From Russula earlei (taxonomy: Eukaryota > Basidiomycota > Agaricomycetes > Russulales > Russulaceae): a stretch of DNA of 64,000 bases. Under the pieces are notes generated by a model, which saw nothing but the letters and a program-made list of their open reading frames with translations, was not told the DNA's origin and did not search any database. Shown here in pieces: positions 23,843 to 35,303 of the stretch. A program made the position numbers and the translations under genes. How positions within the stretch are numbered: position 1 is the stretch's first letter; each line of letters begins with the position of its first letter. The DNA is taken from NCBI GenBank assembly GCA_025769875.1, contig JAGFNK010000155.1:1-64000 (forward strand). Direction: 5' to 3'.

Positions 23843-25637
23843 TGTCAAGACACGTACTGCTGATCACTAAGGACTCAGGAGCAGGTGGGCAAGGGTCAGA
23901 ACAGATGGTACGCGGTGAAGGCGGCGTTGAACAAAAGGACGAGCCAAACGATGAGGAGCTACCAGATGGGGACTGGTAGGTGTTGCAAGAGACAGAGGCA
24001 AAGGCTGGAGGCCAGTGTAGCAAGGGGCTTTAAACAAGGCGGTCGTTAAAGAGTACCTTGGAGATGAGGGAAGACGTTAAACTGAGCGGTCGCAGGGGAG
24101 TACCCAGGAAGATGAGAGTATCACAAATGGACAGTCTGATGACTGCCATGCTTCATTGGGGCTTATATACAGTGTACAGGGTCGATTACAAAGAACTGGA
24201 ACTATTCTAGACCATTTGGTACCATCCAATAGGACTACTGTCAAGACTCACTGTTGAACTATCCAGTTCAAGAGCGAGGGGTAAGCTCGAAGATGAGTCG
24301 ATAAACGTCCAAGACGGCGTGGGCAAGAAGTAGAGTCCAGAGTAGTAACAGATACCAGAGAGGTCCTGTTACTGTGAGAGTCGAACAGTCACGCAGAGAA
24401 GAGGCCAGGATAGTCACAAGGGGATGGTCCTTAAAGGAGTATCCCAGGGATGGAGAGTGCCGTAAACAAATGGACAGTCTGAGGACTGTCCACTACTTTA
24501 TTGAGTGCTTATATACTACAAGAGAACTACTAAAATAGGGAACAAGTCATAACCTTGTTATCAAGCACAATAGAGTGATGAGTAAGAAGTCGGAGGACGC
24601 TTACTGAGCATGCTCAGTCATGCTCAGTAAGCTGCTGAGTAAGAAGCTTCTCTTGATGAGTAAGAGCTTCCATTGTCCACGTGTTCACTGCTTTAGTGCA
24701 CATGCTAGCACCTGATTCATTTCCTGTTAGTTAGTTTAGGGCTGGTCATTTGAGGACTTGTAGTTTGGTTAGAGAATAGTGTTATCCTATAAGGCCCTTA
24801 TATAGTTCTATTAGGGTCCTTAGAGTCGACCCTAATACTTCTATTAAGGTCCTTAGTGTTGCCTTATAGTTCGTTCTATAGTTATTAGAGTTGGTCTAAT
24901 AACACGTTGTAGGGCCTTTGATACTAGGTTAGTACCTATTGTAGAGTTCCTAGGGTCGTTCCAAAGGGTCCTTAGGAAGGCCCTAATACTGTCTTTTGTT
25001 GTTAGAAGGGTTGCCTTTAAGTGGGGCTTGCTGTATGTCGATTGTGCCGAGAATCGCTCGCGCAACAATGCGCGCGCGATATTGTGGACACCTCTACTCA
25101 CCCCTTTTGCTCGTGTGAACAGGGTGACACCATAGAGGCTGGGTTTCCTCCTATAAGGAAGGGTCCTTCAATGGCCCTCTCCGGGGAATGGTTCATGACA
25201 ACTACAGAGGCATAAAATTGTTTGTGTCAAGTTTCAGGCTTACTGAGTGCATTACTGATCATTGTGGAGCGATGACATCATTATGATGTCACTGTGGAGC
25301 GCTTAGTGAGCCTATGAGGTCACTGTGGAGTCACTCAGTCAGCCATGATGTCATTGGAGCCTTGATGATGTCAGATGAGTTATGCAACAGTTTCTAAGAG
25401 TTTGTGCCACTGTTTCGGGTTCTTGGTGGCTGGGTGACCATGTGGCTGCCACGCGATGATTACCCGATTAGGAAACGGGTGCCTGGTTGAGTTATAGTGC
25501 CTTTACAATAGCAATATCTTGTACTGCAGGAGGGGTAGCCCAGGAAATGGAAGGGAGTCGGCAATGCAAAGTGAGAGAGGTCTCTCTTGAGTGAAATAGG
25601 ACAATCTTCGGCCAGGACCTGGCCTTGGTTCGTAACA
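23843..25637 (-). mobile_element. LTR-B copy B6, interrupted by LTR-A10
   Basis: The copy is complete from TGTCAAGACACG to GGTTCGTAACA once LTR-A10 and its TSD are removed. The flanks GAGGT and GGCAG do not match, and the right neighbour is Gypsy-C gag rather than the rest of LTR-C, so recombination has changed one flank. Confidence 0.88.
24239..25200 (-). mobile_element. Solo LTR, family A (copy A10)
   Basis: This is a full-length inverted copy with a perfect TSD ACTAC inside LTR-B6. Confidence 0.93.
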
Positions 25638-26276
25638 GGCAGTTGCTCCAGCACCACAAGGTACTAATGGGTCCCTCAGTGGCAAAGAACCCACAGCATT
25701 CACAGGTGAAAGAAATAAAACTAAATGTTTTATTATGGAATTTAATCTCTTGTGGGGACTTAATGATGATAAAGCAGTCACAATCAGCCCCTTCAAATGA
25801 ACCATGCTAGCTCTCTCCTACATCCAGGGAGAAAAGGGCGAAGGATGGGTGAACTCACAAGCAACCACCCTCAGGGAAAAGGTGAATAGGGCTCAAAACC
25901 CTGTCAACAGAATGGACGAAGCATTGTGGAATGACTTTGTCATGGACTCCACGTTCAAGTTCACCAACACAGCAGAAAAAGAAGATGCTCAAGCAGCCCT
26001 TGCCAAACATGAAATGAAAGAGTCCCTGGATGATTATATTTCCACATTCAAACAACCCTGGCCCAAACTGCATGGCCTGAAACTGATGTAATTGCCATTG
26101 AAAGTTTCAAGAATGGACTCAAATGAGGACTTTATGCCACAATCCTCAACAGGGACATCTGGCCCACCACCCTCCAAGAATGGAAGGAGGAAGCTAGAAG
26201 ACAGCATCACCGCTTTATCACCATCAGAGAAAAACTCAAAGGAAGGAAGACCCTGTTGTGAAATGCAACCACAGAT

Positions 26277-26530
26277 AGAGGGACCTCAGAGGAGGTGCTT
26301 AGTCATTGCCACCCTCTTGGGTCCGACTTGTGGGTTCAACACTATGTGACCCAACCTGGGGACCTCAGAGGAGGGGGTTGACATGCGCTCACATGATTCC
26401 CTTATATCCTGGTGCAATTAAGAAAATGGCCAGACTGGGGATTGAACCCAGGACCTCCCGGATATATACCAGGTGCTCTAACCACTGAGCTACCTAGCCT
26501 TGGGTACAGTGAAGTGGATTAATCTATATG
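26277..26530 (-). mobile_element. Candidate SINE-like insertion in gag
   Basis: This insert of about 254 bp is flanked by the direct repeat ACAGAT (26271-26276 and 26531-26536). On the minus strand it has a complete tRNA-like head (26427-26499) followed by a body with two copies of CCTCCTCTGAGGTCCC. The boundaries are inferred from the break in gag homology and the short direct repeat. Confidence 0.5.
26427..26499 (-). tRNA. tRNA-like sequence (anticodon would be UAU)
   Basis: The minus strand folds as a full cloverleaf. It has a 7-bp acceptor stem with two G-U pairs, a D-stem GCTC/GAGC with loop AGTGGTTA, a 5-bp anticodon stem with one G-U pair, a 5-nt variable loop, and a perfect T-stem CTGGG/CCCAG with loop TTCAATC. 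The A box (TAGCTCAGTGGTTAGAG) and B box (GGTTCAATCC) are intact. The anticodon loop TATATAT has A at position 33 instead of the nearly universal U, which argues against a functional tRNA-Ile. It lies in a gag relic, so a SINE head is more likely. Confidence 0.6.
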
Positions 26531-26874
26531 ACAGATTGTATATCCAACAGACCCCCCTCACCCAGAACATAGGACCCACCATCCCAACCGAATGCAAGTA
26601 GATGCTACCAAGTCCAACTTCAAAAAAGTCACCAAAGAAGAAAGAAAACAATTAGCCAAAGAAGGGCGCTGCTTCCATTGCAGGGAAAAAGGCCACCTTA
26701 GCAAGGAATGCCCCAAAAACACCACCCCCACTACCTCCAAGGTACACACCTCCAAACCAACCCCAGAACCACCCAAAGAGGAAGAAGCCTCCACTATGGT
26801 GGCCTGAATGAAAGCATTGAGGATAGAGCCAAACTCTGGGACCTCATCCTCAAAGAGGATTTTCTCTAGGCCAA

Positions 26875-28701
26875 GGTATGACAGTCAGTACTATGGCCCA
26901 AATAGATACCATTGTTCAACATAAAGAAAACTCAATGAAAGTTCCTTTTATGGTCACAACAAATGGAAAGACTGGTCCAGCACTCTTAGACAGTGGAGCA
27001 ACAGAAAATTTCATCAGCCAAGGAATCATGGGAAAATTACAGATCCTGCTTCGAACCCTTAAAACCCCCAGACCCATTATCAATGTGGACAGCACTAATA
27101 ACCAAGGAGGCACACTAACCCATTACACTCATATGGCTGTATGACATGGGCCCACCACCCGACTTCTCACCTTCTATGTTACAAATTTGGGAGAAGATAG
27201 GATGATCCTCAGATACCCCTTCCTGAAGGCGATAAACCCCCTTGTCAATTGGAGCACCGGTCGCCTCAGGAACCATTTAGGGGTCCTTCTCACCCCAGTA
27301 CCACTGGCATGTTGCGCAGCATAGAGCGCAGCTAACAGGCCAAGCAACCCACCTTAGAGGTTGTGCTAGTGCTCAAGTGATATTGGGGTGTAGAGCGATG
27401 TGTATACTCGTCTACAAGTATGGTATTTATACCTCTATGACCCAGGGGTGTTCCTAAGTCCAAAAGAGGTGACTACAGGTGTCCACTATATCGCGCATTA
27501 AGTGACGCGTGATGTGGAAACGTTCTAGACACAGCATAAGGCTGCATCTTGTGATAGATAGCGTACTATGCGTAACCCTATTGCCATAAGCGCATATACT
27601 AAAGTTCTGTCTAACACGTAACATCTATGAGCGGATCTTGAACCTTGTATGAAGGTCTTCGCCTTCTTTGATCCGTTCGGGTTCCGGTTCAACATGGCAA
27701 ACCCACCAAAGATCTGGACTGCGCAAATAAGAACAACCACCATTCCCACAGAATACTCACATCATCAGAAGGTCTTCTCAGAAGAAGCAGCTAAATGACT
27801 CCCACCCAGTTGAGGAGAACTTGACTTTAGAATTACCCTGAAAACTGATGCCCCAAAATTCCTTGATTGCCAAACTTACCCCCTCCCCCACAATGAAAAA
27901 CAGGAGCTATCAAGACAAATACAAGAGGATCTAGCCAAAGGCTTCATCAAAGATGGTGTTTCAGATTTTGTCTCCCCAGTCTTCTTTGTCCAAAAGAAGG
28001 ATGGTACTGCCCCATGTATGGTAGTGGACTACCGAAAGCTCAACAATGCCACCATCCCAGACTATCACACTCTGCCAAACATGGAAGAACAATTACACCA
28101 TCTAAGGGGCAAAACCACCTTCAGCAAATTTGATGTCAGAGCCGGTTATAACAATATCCTGATTCGCCCAAAAGATTGACATAAAGGAGCCTTCAAAACC
28201 CCATTTGGCACATTCATCCCCATGGTAATGGGCTTTGGCTTCACCAACGCTCTGGCAGCCTTCCAGTGAGCAATGAACCACACTCTCTGACCCTGGCTCC
28301 TCAAATACCCTGAAAACACTTGTAATTACTTAGATGATGTGGCAATAGCCACAGGACTAGGGGAAGAACAACTCCACTGACATATCACACATGAGTTCCT
28401 TGACTTACTTGAAAGGGACTCCTATTTCTTAAAAGCATCCAAATGTGCTTTCGAACAACATGAAATTGACTTCTTGGGTTTCCGAATCAACCAAGGGACA
28501 CTCAAGATCGACCAAGTAAAAATGGATGGCCTCAAAAATTGGCCAAGACCCCCAAACAATGTGAAACAGGTACAACAAGTCATGGGCGCCCTCAATTACC
28601 AACAACCATTTGTCTGAGACTTTGCCAAAATAGCTTGCCCCATTTTTTCCACCATCAAGAAGGGGACCCCCTTCTTCTGGACCCCAGAAGCGACCACTGC
28701 C
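26875..28701 (+). pseudogene. pol: Gypsy-C protease and reverse transcriptase relic
   Basis: The aspartic protease has an intact LLDSGATENFI motif (about 26983-27015) and a later YPFL segment (about 27210-27222), then LTR-J. After it the RT follows: the LDCQTYPLP and KGFIKDG..FVSPVFFVQKKDG blocks, FSKFDVRAGYNN, FKTPFGTF and the active-site YLDD (about 28328-28339), then FLGFRIN and the thumb/connection up to the LTR-A11 insertion. In-frame TGAs lie at 27796, 27811, 28177, 28267, 28288, 28378 and 28615. No TAA or TAG was seen in this frame. Several of these fall where related elements have Arg, for example FQ-R-AMNH. Confidence 0.9.
27310..27694. mobile_element. Solo LTR, family J (385 bp)
   Basis: The copy runs from TGTTGCGCAGCATAG to CCGGTTCAACA with a perfect TSD TGGCA, between protease and RT of Gypsy-C. 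It is CpG-rich compared with its host element, so it is a later arrival. There is a single copy here. Confidence 0.88.
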
Positions 28702-29664
28702 TGTCAAGACTCACTGTTGAACTATCCAGTTCAAGAGCGAGGGATAAGCTCGAAGACGAGTCGATAGAGGTCCAAGACGGCGTGGGCAAGGAGTAGAGTC
28801 CAGAGTAGTAACAAATACCAGAGAGGTACTGTTACTGTGAGAGTAGAACAATCACGCAGGGAAGAGGCCAGAGTGGTCACAAGGGGACGGTCCTTAAAGG
28901 AGTATCCCAGGAATGGAGAGTGCCGTAAACAAATGGACAGTCTGAGGACTGTCCGCTACTTTATTGAGCGCTTATATACTACAAGAGAACTGCTAAATAG
29001 GGAACAAGTCATAACCTTGTTATCAAGCACAATAGAGTGATGAGTAAGAAGTCGGAGGACGCTTACTGAGCATGCTTGGTCATGCTCAGTAAGCTGCTGA
29101 GTAAGAAGACTCTTCTTGATGAGTAAGAGTTTCCACTGTCCACGTGTTTACTACTTTTAGTGCACGTGTAAGCACCTGATTCATTTCTTGTCAGTTAGTT
29201 TAGGGCCGGTCATTTGAGGACTTGTAGTTTGGTTAGGGAATAGTGTCATCTTATAAGGCCCTTATATAGTTCTATTAGGGTCCTTAGAGTCGACCCTAAT
29301 ACTTCTATTAAGGTCCTTAGTATTGCCTTATAGTTGTTCTATAGTTATTAGAGTTGGTCTAATAACACGTTGTAGGGCCTTTTGATACTAGGTTAGTGCC
29401 TATTGTAGAGCTCCTAGGGTCGTTCCAAATGGTCCTTAGGAAGGCCCTAATACTGTCTTTTGTTGCTAGAAGGGTTGCCTTTAAGTGGGGCTTGCTGTAT
29501 GTCGATTGTGTCGAGAATCGCTCGCGCAACAATGCGCGCGCGATATTGTGGACACCTCTACTCACCCCTTTTGCTCGTGTGAACAGGGTGACACCATAGA
29601 GATCAGGTTTCCTCCTATAAGGAAGGGTCCTTCAAGGGCCCTCTCCGGAGAATGGTTCATGACA
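28702..29664 (-). mobile_element. Solo LTR, family A (copy A11) in Gypsy-C pol
   Basis: This is a full-length inverted copy with a perfect TSD CTGCC. The pol frame is continuous across it once the LTR plus one TSD (968 bp) is subtracted. It is nearly identical to A8. Confidence 0.94.
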
Positions 29665-31893
29665 CTGCCCTGGAAACCCTAATATCTGCAATCTGTGATG
29701 ACCCTGAACTCTACACTGCCAACCCAGACCTCCCATATGAATTGAAAACTGATGCCTCACAGTTCACCACCAGAGCAATCCTATTCCAAAAGGACTCTGG
29801 GGGAAAAAGGAAAATGATTGGTAACATGTCACACACGTTCAATGAAGCAGAAAGAAATTACCCAGTGTGGGACAGAGAGTTCCTAGCTCTAGTCCTTGCA
29901 CTCCAACACTGGCGATATTTGCTAGTAGGAACCAAGCACCCCATCAAAATTTTTACTGACCATGCCAACCTTGCTCACTACCGACTCCCACACAAAATCA
30001 ATTGAAGAATCACAGGGTACATCTCCACACTTGCGGATTATCACTTTGAAATCCACCACAAACCAGGGGTCTCTAACCAAGCAGATGCCCTCTCACGACG
30101 ACCAGACCACAACAATGGGTCAGAAGATAATCAAAATGTCACAGCACTCCCCAATAAACTTTTCATTCGCATGCTCCACACCGAGGACCTCTATGCCCAA
30201 GTTCTAACTGAACAAAAGAACCAAAGATCAGATCTTCTCATGTGGAAGGTCAAACATGGCCTTCAAGAAGAAGGCGCACTATTCAAAGATGGGAAATTGG
30301 TGGTACCATATCAAGAACCCCTCTTACAAAACATTTTACATACCTTCCACAACAGCATTCTTGGCGGACATACAGGAAATGCCTGAACCTTATACTTGAT
30401 TCAAGAATCCTTCTGGTGGCCAAAAATGGCCTACTTCATCTGGGACTACATTCGAGGCTGTGCCACCTGTCAGGCCAACAAATCTTCCACACACCCAACT
30501 CGCCCCCCAGTTTACCCCATTCCCCCAGAATTTCAAAAACCCTTCCAAACTGTGGCCATTGACTGAATCGTTGACCTCCCACCATCAGAAGGGAACAATG
30601 CCATTATGACCATTACTGACCACGACTCCACTAAAGTGGCTATATTCATCCTGTGCTGTAAGGACATGGGAACCCTGCAAATGGCTAAACTATTTTTACG
30701 ATATGCCTTCCCATGGACTGGAGTTCCTCCAAGATTATCTCCGACTGTGACTCCCACTTTACCTCCAACCTGTTTCAAGAAGTTTCCCAAATCCTCAGAA
30801 TCAATCAAAACTTAAGCACTGTCTATCACCTCCAAACTAATGGACAATCGGAAAGAACCAATCAAACCTTGGAAATGTACCTGTGCATCTACACAGGAGA
30901 AAAACAAGAAGAGTGGGCACATTGGCTCCCCATAGCCCAATACCATTTTAACACTCATAAATCCACCACCACCAAGAAAACCCCATACGAGCTCCTCATA
31001 GGCTTTAACCCACAAGGACTTGGTGCCCAACTCAAATCCAAATTCCCTGGAATTCAAGAATGACTTCAAGCATTGAGCGACATGAGGGAGTCGGCACAAG
31101 AAACAATGAGAAAGGCACAAAACAATTGGATCAAAGAAACTAAGTTCAAGGGTTTCAAAGAAGGACAAAAAGTTTGGTTAGAAGGTACTAACCTAAAAAC
31201 TCCCCACCAGTTTCAGAAGTTCCACCCCAAAAGGTTCGGTCCTTTCACCATCACCAAAAGAATCTCTCATGTCATTTACCAACTCCAACTTCCCCCCCAA
31301 TGGAGTATTAATAACATGTTTCATGCTTCTCTCTCATCTCCAGTCACAGAAACAACTGAACACGGACCAAACTTCCCCAAACCACCACCTGACCTTCTTT
31401 CAGGAGAATACAAAGTTGAAAAAATCACTGCCCAATGTACCCATAGAAACCAGCTCCAGTACAGAGTTTGGTGGAAAGGGTATTCTGCAGCAGAAGACAT
31501 GTGGGAGCCCCTTTCAAACCTTAAAAACACCCAAGATGCCATTTCCATTTTTCATCTCAAACAACCCACCAAACTCCGCACCATGTCTAACACTAACTCA
31601 GGCCCCGCAGAATCCCACCACCCAGGCGAAAGCCTAGATGACTTGGAACATCAGTTCCAAGGACTTACAATACATCAGTGTACTTTACTTCCCTGAATTA
31701 ACTCATGTAACCCCCCTTCCTATTCAGTCAATGACCCCACTATCCCCAACCGCAGACACACCATTTTCAACATAGCCGCCAGGGAACAACTCTTTTCCAG
31801 AATTCTCTCCCCTGGCAACTTCTGCAGGTTTCAACTCCTCATGACAGACCCCTGTTTTTCAGAGTTTCATCTGTCCATATGAAGGGCAGTACT
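29665..31893 (+). pseudogene. pol: Gypsy-C RNase H, integrase and chromodomain relic
   Basis: In order: RNase H (LKTDASQFTTRAILF, DREFLALV, FTDHANLAHY), the ADALSRRP linker, the integrase zinc domain ending in C-A-T-C, and the integrase core with TVAID, SDCDSHFTS and NGQSERTNQ (DDE pattern). Then come the GPFTI/HVIYQLQLP region and a chromodomain with YRVWWKGY and DMWEP (about 31460-31515). In-frame TGAs include 30003, 30384, 30564, 31061, 31694 and 31880. One frameshift lies near 30720 in the core. The frame leads without a normal terminator into the C-terminal extension at 32497. Confidence 0.9.
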
Positions 31894-32496
31894 TGTTACG
31901 GCATCGCGGCCGTAAGAGTGTTAGCTCAAGGTTCAGTGGGGCCAAGTCCCTGTGACTTGGTTCAAGGGTTCAATGGGGGCTGGCTCAAAGAGGCCAGATC
32001 AAAGGTTTAGTGTCTCAAGGCTGAGTCAGACAATGACTCAGTCTGCAGACAGAGTCGATCTCCTGGTTTCACAGAAGAGGAGGATGATGAGAGAAAAGCA
32101 GAGGAGGAAGAGGAACACAAGGGTTCCTTGAGGTGTGCTTAGGTCAAGCAGAGTATAGGCCAGCACAAGCAAGTTGTGATTGAGAGAGAGTACAGGGCAA
32201 GGGATGCAACAGGAAATGGGACAAAGCTAAGCTTGGGGTATTCCCCAGCTTCTACAGGCACTTAAATACTGTATTTAGCGACGCTGTACAGTACTATATG
32301 CGGAACAATAGATAAAAGATGAGCCAATAGCAGAAGGGACTCAACAATAGATGAAACAATAGATGAAACACAATGGTTGAAACAATAAGGGCCATCAGTA
32401 TCAAGGGATGAAACCATAACTAAGGGGATGGGGGTGAAAGTAAAGAACAATAAGGGAAGTCTTAGGGACGAACCAAAAGAGGGGTAGATCACAACA
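31894..32496 (-). mobile_element. Solo LTR, family C (copy C2) inside Gypsy-C
   Basis: The inverted copy has a perfect TSD GTACT. Subtracting 608 bp restores one frame from the chromodomain into MDLVGN at 32503. It is a member of the host element's own LTR family. Confidence 0.92.
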
Positions 32497-33901
32497 GTAC
32501 TTATGGACTTGGTTGGGAATCATATCATATGGTCAGCTTCCATAAATACCCCCACTCCCTCAGAATGGTCAGCTTGGCACCACGAACAAGCCACCTCCAC
32601 TTACAACACTCCCATGTTGTCTCCTGCTCCTAACTCGTCTCCCCTACCTATCCTCACCCCTTCCCCCACCATTAAACAAGAACCCCTCTCACCCGAAGTT
32701 ATCCAACACATCATTGAGCAACGTACTTTCATTGTCCTGGATGAGGCCGAACTCCAGGACCTCGCCACTACCCTCAACCCACTTGCCATTCATGAAGGGA
32801 CCCCCTCACCAACCCCAACTGAAGCAGACCCCACTCACCCTGGCCCCCCTTGGTTTGTTTACAAACCATACACACATATTCCCCCCTTTTATATTAACAT
32901 TAATGGGCGATGATGCCTACTACCCTATTTATGTGTTGCTTTGTGGAATGACGAACCTAAGCTTTTAGGAACTATGGGTTGAGGAGAACCCGCTTATGGA
33001 GAAAAGCTCATCACCCAGCCCGTCATCTCTGCTCCCCATCCCTCTGCCACCACCTCTGACCTCCACCTCTTAATCAAGGACCACCCCTTCCACTTTGATG
33101 TCGCTCAGGCTCTTGAAAATCTCTATGACCCTGGTGCTCTTGCTGATGTCTACCACCTCTGTGTCAGTTCATTTCAGTTGAAGGTTTTAGAGGGCAAAGC
33201 GTGCCTCTATCCAAGGGGCCCTAAGAGTCCTTCAAGGGCAACTCACTGATTGACTTCATGAGATCCAGTCTCACACCAAAGAAACTGCCACCATCCGCAG
33301 CCACCTTCAAGCCAACAACACCTCTGTCTGAGTCCGTCATCAACTTGACAACATGATGACCAATGAGGGCCTCACTCGTAGCACTGGGCCATATTACTCC
33401 CTGGCAGGGAGCTACAACAGGATTGAGAAGTCAAAGAACCATCCACTCCCCCTTCCCCCCCACTGCCCACTCATCCTCCTCTCTCCTTGACCCCCCCTCT
33501 TGAATACCTCCCTTGTGTTGTTGACCAGTCTCAAAATGACGCCCCTCTGGGATCACCTTCTCACTTCCTGCAAATGTTCTCAGACGATGCTAGTACCCCC
33601 CAACACTCCTCTTACCCCCAGATGAATGACCAAAGCGCAGCATCACCAACTCCAGAAACAACAACACATTTGCAAACATTGCAATACTAGGGGTCACTGG
33701 AACAAGGACTGTAATAAGCCTCACACCAACTGTAGTGGACAGGCGGACTGCATCCTCAGGAGGACCCATCGGAGCTACAGAGGCTTCTGCCCCAGAGCAA
33801 CAGGATCCCAAAGTGCATGGCTAGAGGTCGAAGGCAATGAACTCCATGAGTCAGGCCCCAAAACCGATTAGTTCGGAGAACTAAGCATGAGGGGGGCATG
33901 A
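32497..33901 (+). pseudogene. Gypsy-C polyprotein C-terminal extension (ORF3-like)
   Basis: This is collinear with the extension after the Gypsy-D chromodomain. It opens with DLVGN, then a Pro/Thr-rich stretch, a DEPKLLG..GEP..Y block and a region ending in LENLYDPGALADVYHL (about 33106-33165) aligned to the Gypsy-D SLLTSVTHTLGDAGVEAEI block. Near the 3' end it has a zinc knuckle C-K-H-C-x4-H-x4-C (about 33677-33720) followed by PH-x2-C-x5-C-x5-H-x4-F-C. It is broken by TGAs (32911 and later) and frameshifts. A polypurine stretch GAGGGGGGCATGA precedes the 3' LTR. The role is unknown. The knuckle suggests nucleic-acid binding. Confidence 0.7.
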
Positions 33902-34510
33902 TGTCATGAATCACCCCATTGTTGGTTCATCTCTAACCTCTTCCGTTATTATTTACTTCTGCTATTGTTCTCTTCCGTCACCCTCATCCCCTTGGTTACT
34001 GTTTCATCCCTTGATGCTGATGGTCCCTTGTTGTTTCACCTGTTGTGTTTCATCTATTGTTTGAGTTCCTTTTTGCTATTGGCTCACCTTTGTCTATTGT
34101 TCTGCATATGGTACTGTACAGCCTCACTACATACAGTATTTAAGCGCCTGTAGAAGCTGGGGAATGCACCAAGCTCAGCTTTGTCCCATTTTCTGTCACA
34201 TCCCTTGCCCTGTATACTCCCTCAATCACAACTTGCTTGTGCTGGCTTACATCCTGCTTGACCTGAGCGCACCTCAAGGAACCCTTGTGTTCCTCTTCCT
34301 CCTCTGCCTCTCTCTCATCATCCTCCTCTCCTGTGAAACCAGGAGATTGACTCTGTCTGCAGACTGAGTCATTGTCTAACTCAGCCTTGAGACACTAAAC
34401 CCTTGATCCAGTCTCTTTGAGCTGACCCCACTGAACCTTTGAACCAAGTCACAGGGACTTGGCCCCACGGAACCTTGAGCTAATGCTCTTATGGCTGCAA
34501 CACCATAACA
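33902..34510 (+). mobile_element. 3' LTR of Gypsy-C (LTR-C copy C3)
   Basis: This is a full-length LTR-C immediately after a polypurine tract, in the coding orientation of Gypsy-C. It has no TSD because its partner 5' LTR is lost at the 25637 junction. The right neighbour is an LTR-B fragment. Confidence 0.88.
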
Positions 34511-34619
34511 GCAGGAGGGGTAGCCCAGAAAACAGAAGTGTGTTGGTAATGCAATGTGAGAGAGGTCTCTCTTGAGTGAAATAGGACAATATATGGCCAG
34601 GGCCTGGCCTTGGTTCGTA
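34511..34619 (-). mobile_element. LTR-B fragment (B7)
   Basis: This is the 5'-terminal ~110 bp of an inverted LTR-B ending GGCCTTGGTTCGTA, lacking the last ACA. Confidence 0.8.
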
Positions 34620-34624
34620 TTACC

Positions 34625-34732
34625 TGTACTCACCCATTTTGGTCATGTGAACAGGGTGGCATCATGGAGGCTGGGTTTCCTCTAATATGGAAGGGTCCTT
34701 CAAGGGCCCTCTCTAAAAAATGGTTCATGACA
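34625..34732 (-). mobile_element. LTR-A fragment (A12)
   Basis: This is the outer ~108 bp of an inverted LTR-A, from CTCACCC to GGTTCATGACA. It is CpG-poor and old. Confidence 0.8.
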
Positions 34733-35066
34733 ATTACTAACATCCTCAGCACATAAATGGTTGAGTGGCAAGATACATTACCTTCCTTGGCAGACTTCAA
34801 CTTGGAACTGAAGCACCAGGCAGGAGCAAGAAATAAAGCAGGAGCAAGAAATAAAGCAGATGCCTTGTCCAGGAGACCCAACCTTGATGATGGACAAGGG
34901 GACAAGGAGGAAGTGGTCATGCTACCTGACCACCGTTTTATTTGAGTAATGCATACTACTGCATTAGAAGAAAGGATAAAGAACCAACAGGGGGAAGAAC
35001 AACACCAACTGAAGTTACTCAATTGGGTACAGAGACACAAACTGGAGAAGCAACATAGCTTGTGGT
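34733..35066 (+). pseudogene. pol: Ty3/gypsy RNase H C-terminus and linker fragment
   Basis: The stretch reads LADFNLELKHQAG..KADALSRRP followed by VVMLPDHRFI and a TGA, then the pre-integrase linker to about 35066. An 18-bp tandem duplication (about 34819-34854) repeats AGARNK in frame. It is closer to Gypsy-D and Gypsy-N than to Gypsy-C in sequence style. Confidence 0.75.
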
Positions 35067-35303
35067 GCTGTTGTGTTCACAGTGACCTGTATGCCGGGGG
35101 GGGAACACTCAGGGAAGTGTACCAAATCCAATGCCCTCTCCATCGTGGCCAATGTGCATGCCCAAGCTGCATGTTCCCAGGCATGTGCACCTCCCCCTGC
35201 AACTGCTCCCTCCCTCTCCCTCAGCCCAGCCATGCTGTATGCTCTCCCCTCATCATTGGCCACAGGTGCCTTCATGCCACCCAACCCAAGTGTGGCAGCA
35301 CTG
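35067..35303. other. Unassigned stretch
   Basis: This is a C-rich region with a short open plus frame (35073-35309), Ala/Pro-rich and without domains. It is probably decayed gag-like sequence from another element. Confidence 0.25.

Larger units (their letters stand above)
25638..26874 (+). pseudogene. gag: Gypsy-C gag relic
   Basis: This is Ty3-type gag without its N-terminus. It starts in the Gly-Ser linker before the capsid-like domain (NGSLSG..PTAFTG) and continues through 25804-26091. It then shifts frame into an ESFKNGLK-TGA-GLYATIL segment and ends with a zinc knuckle C-F-H-C-x4-H-x4-C near 26671-26712. The 5' LTR and leader are replaced by LTR-B6. A tRNA-like insert lies between the capsid and knuckle. 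The knuckle and its neighbours match Gypsy-D gag in order and spacing. Confidence 0.85.

Noticed and set aside
26427..26499. A functional tRNA-Ile gene
   Set aside because: The cloverleaf is good, but position 33 is A instead of U and the sequence lies in a SINE-like insert within gag.
27796..31700. TGA decoded as an amino acid (reassigned code)
   Set aside because: Ordinary TGG Trp codons occur in the same frames, the TGAs sit at Arg rather than Trp positions, and the younger Gypsy-D lacks most of them. CpG decay of CGA explains the pattern.
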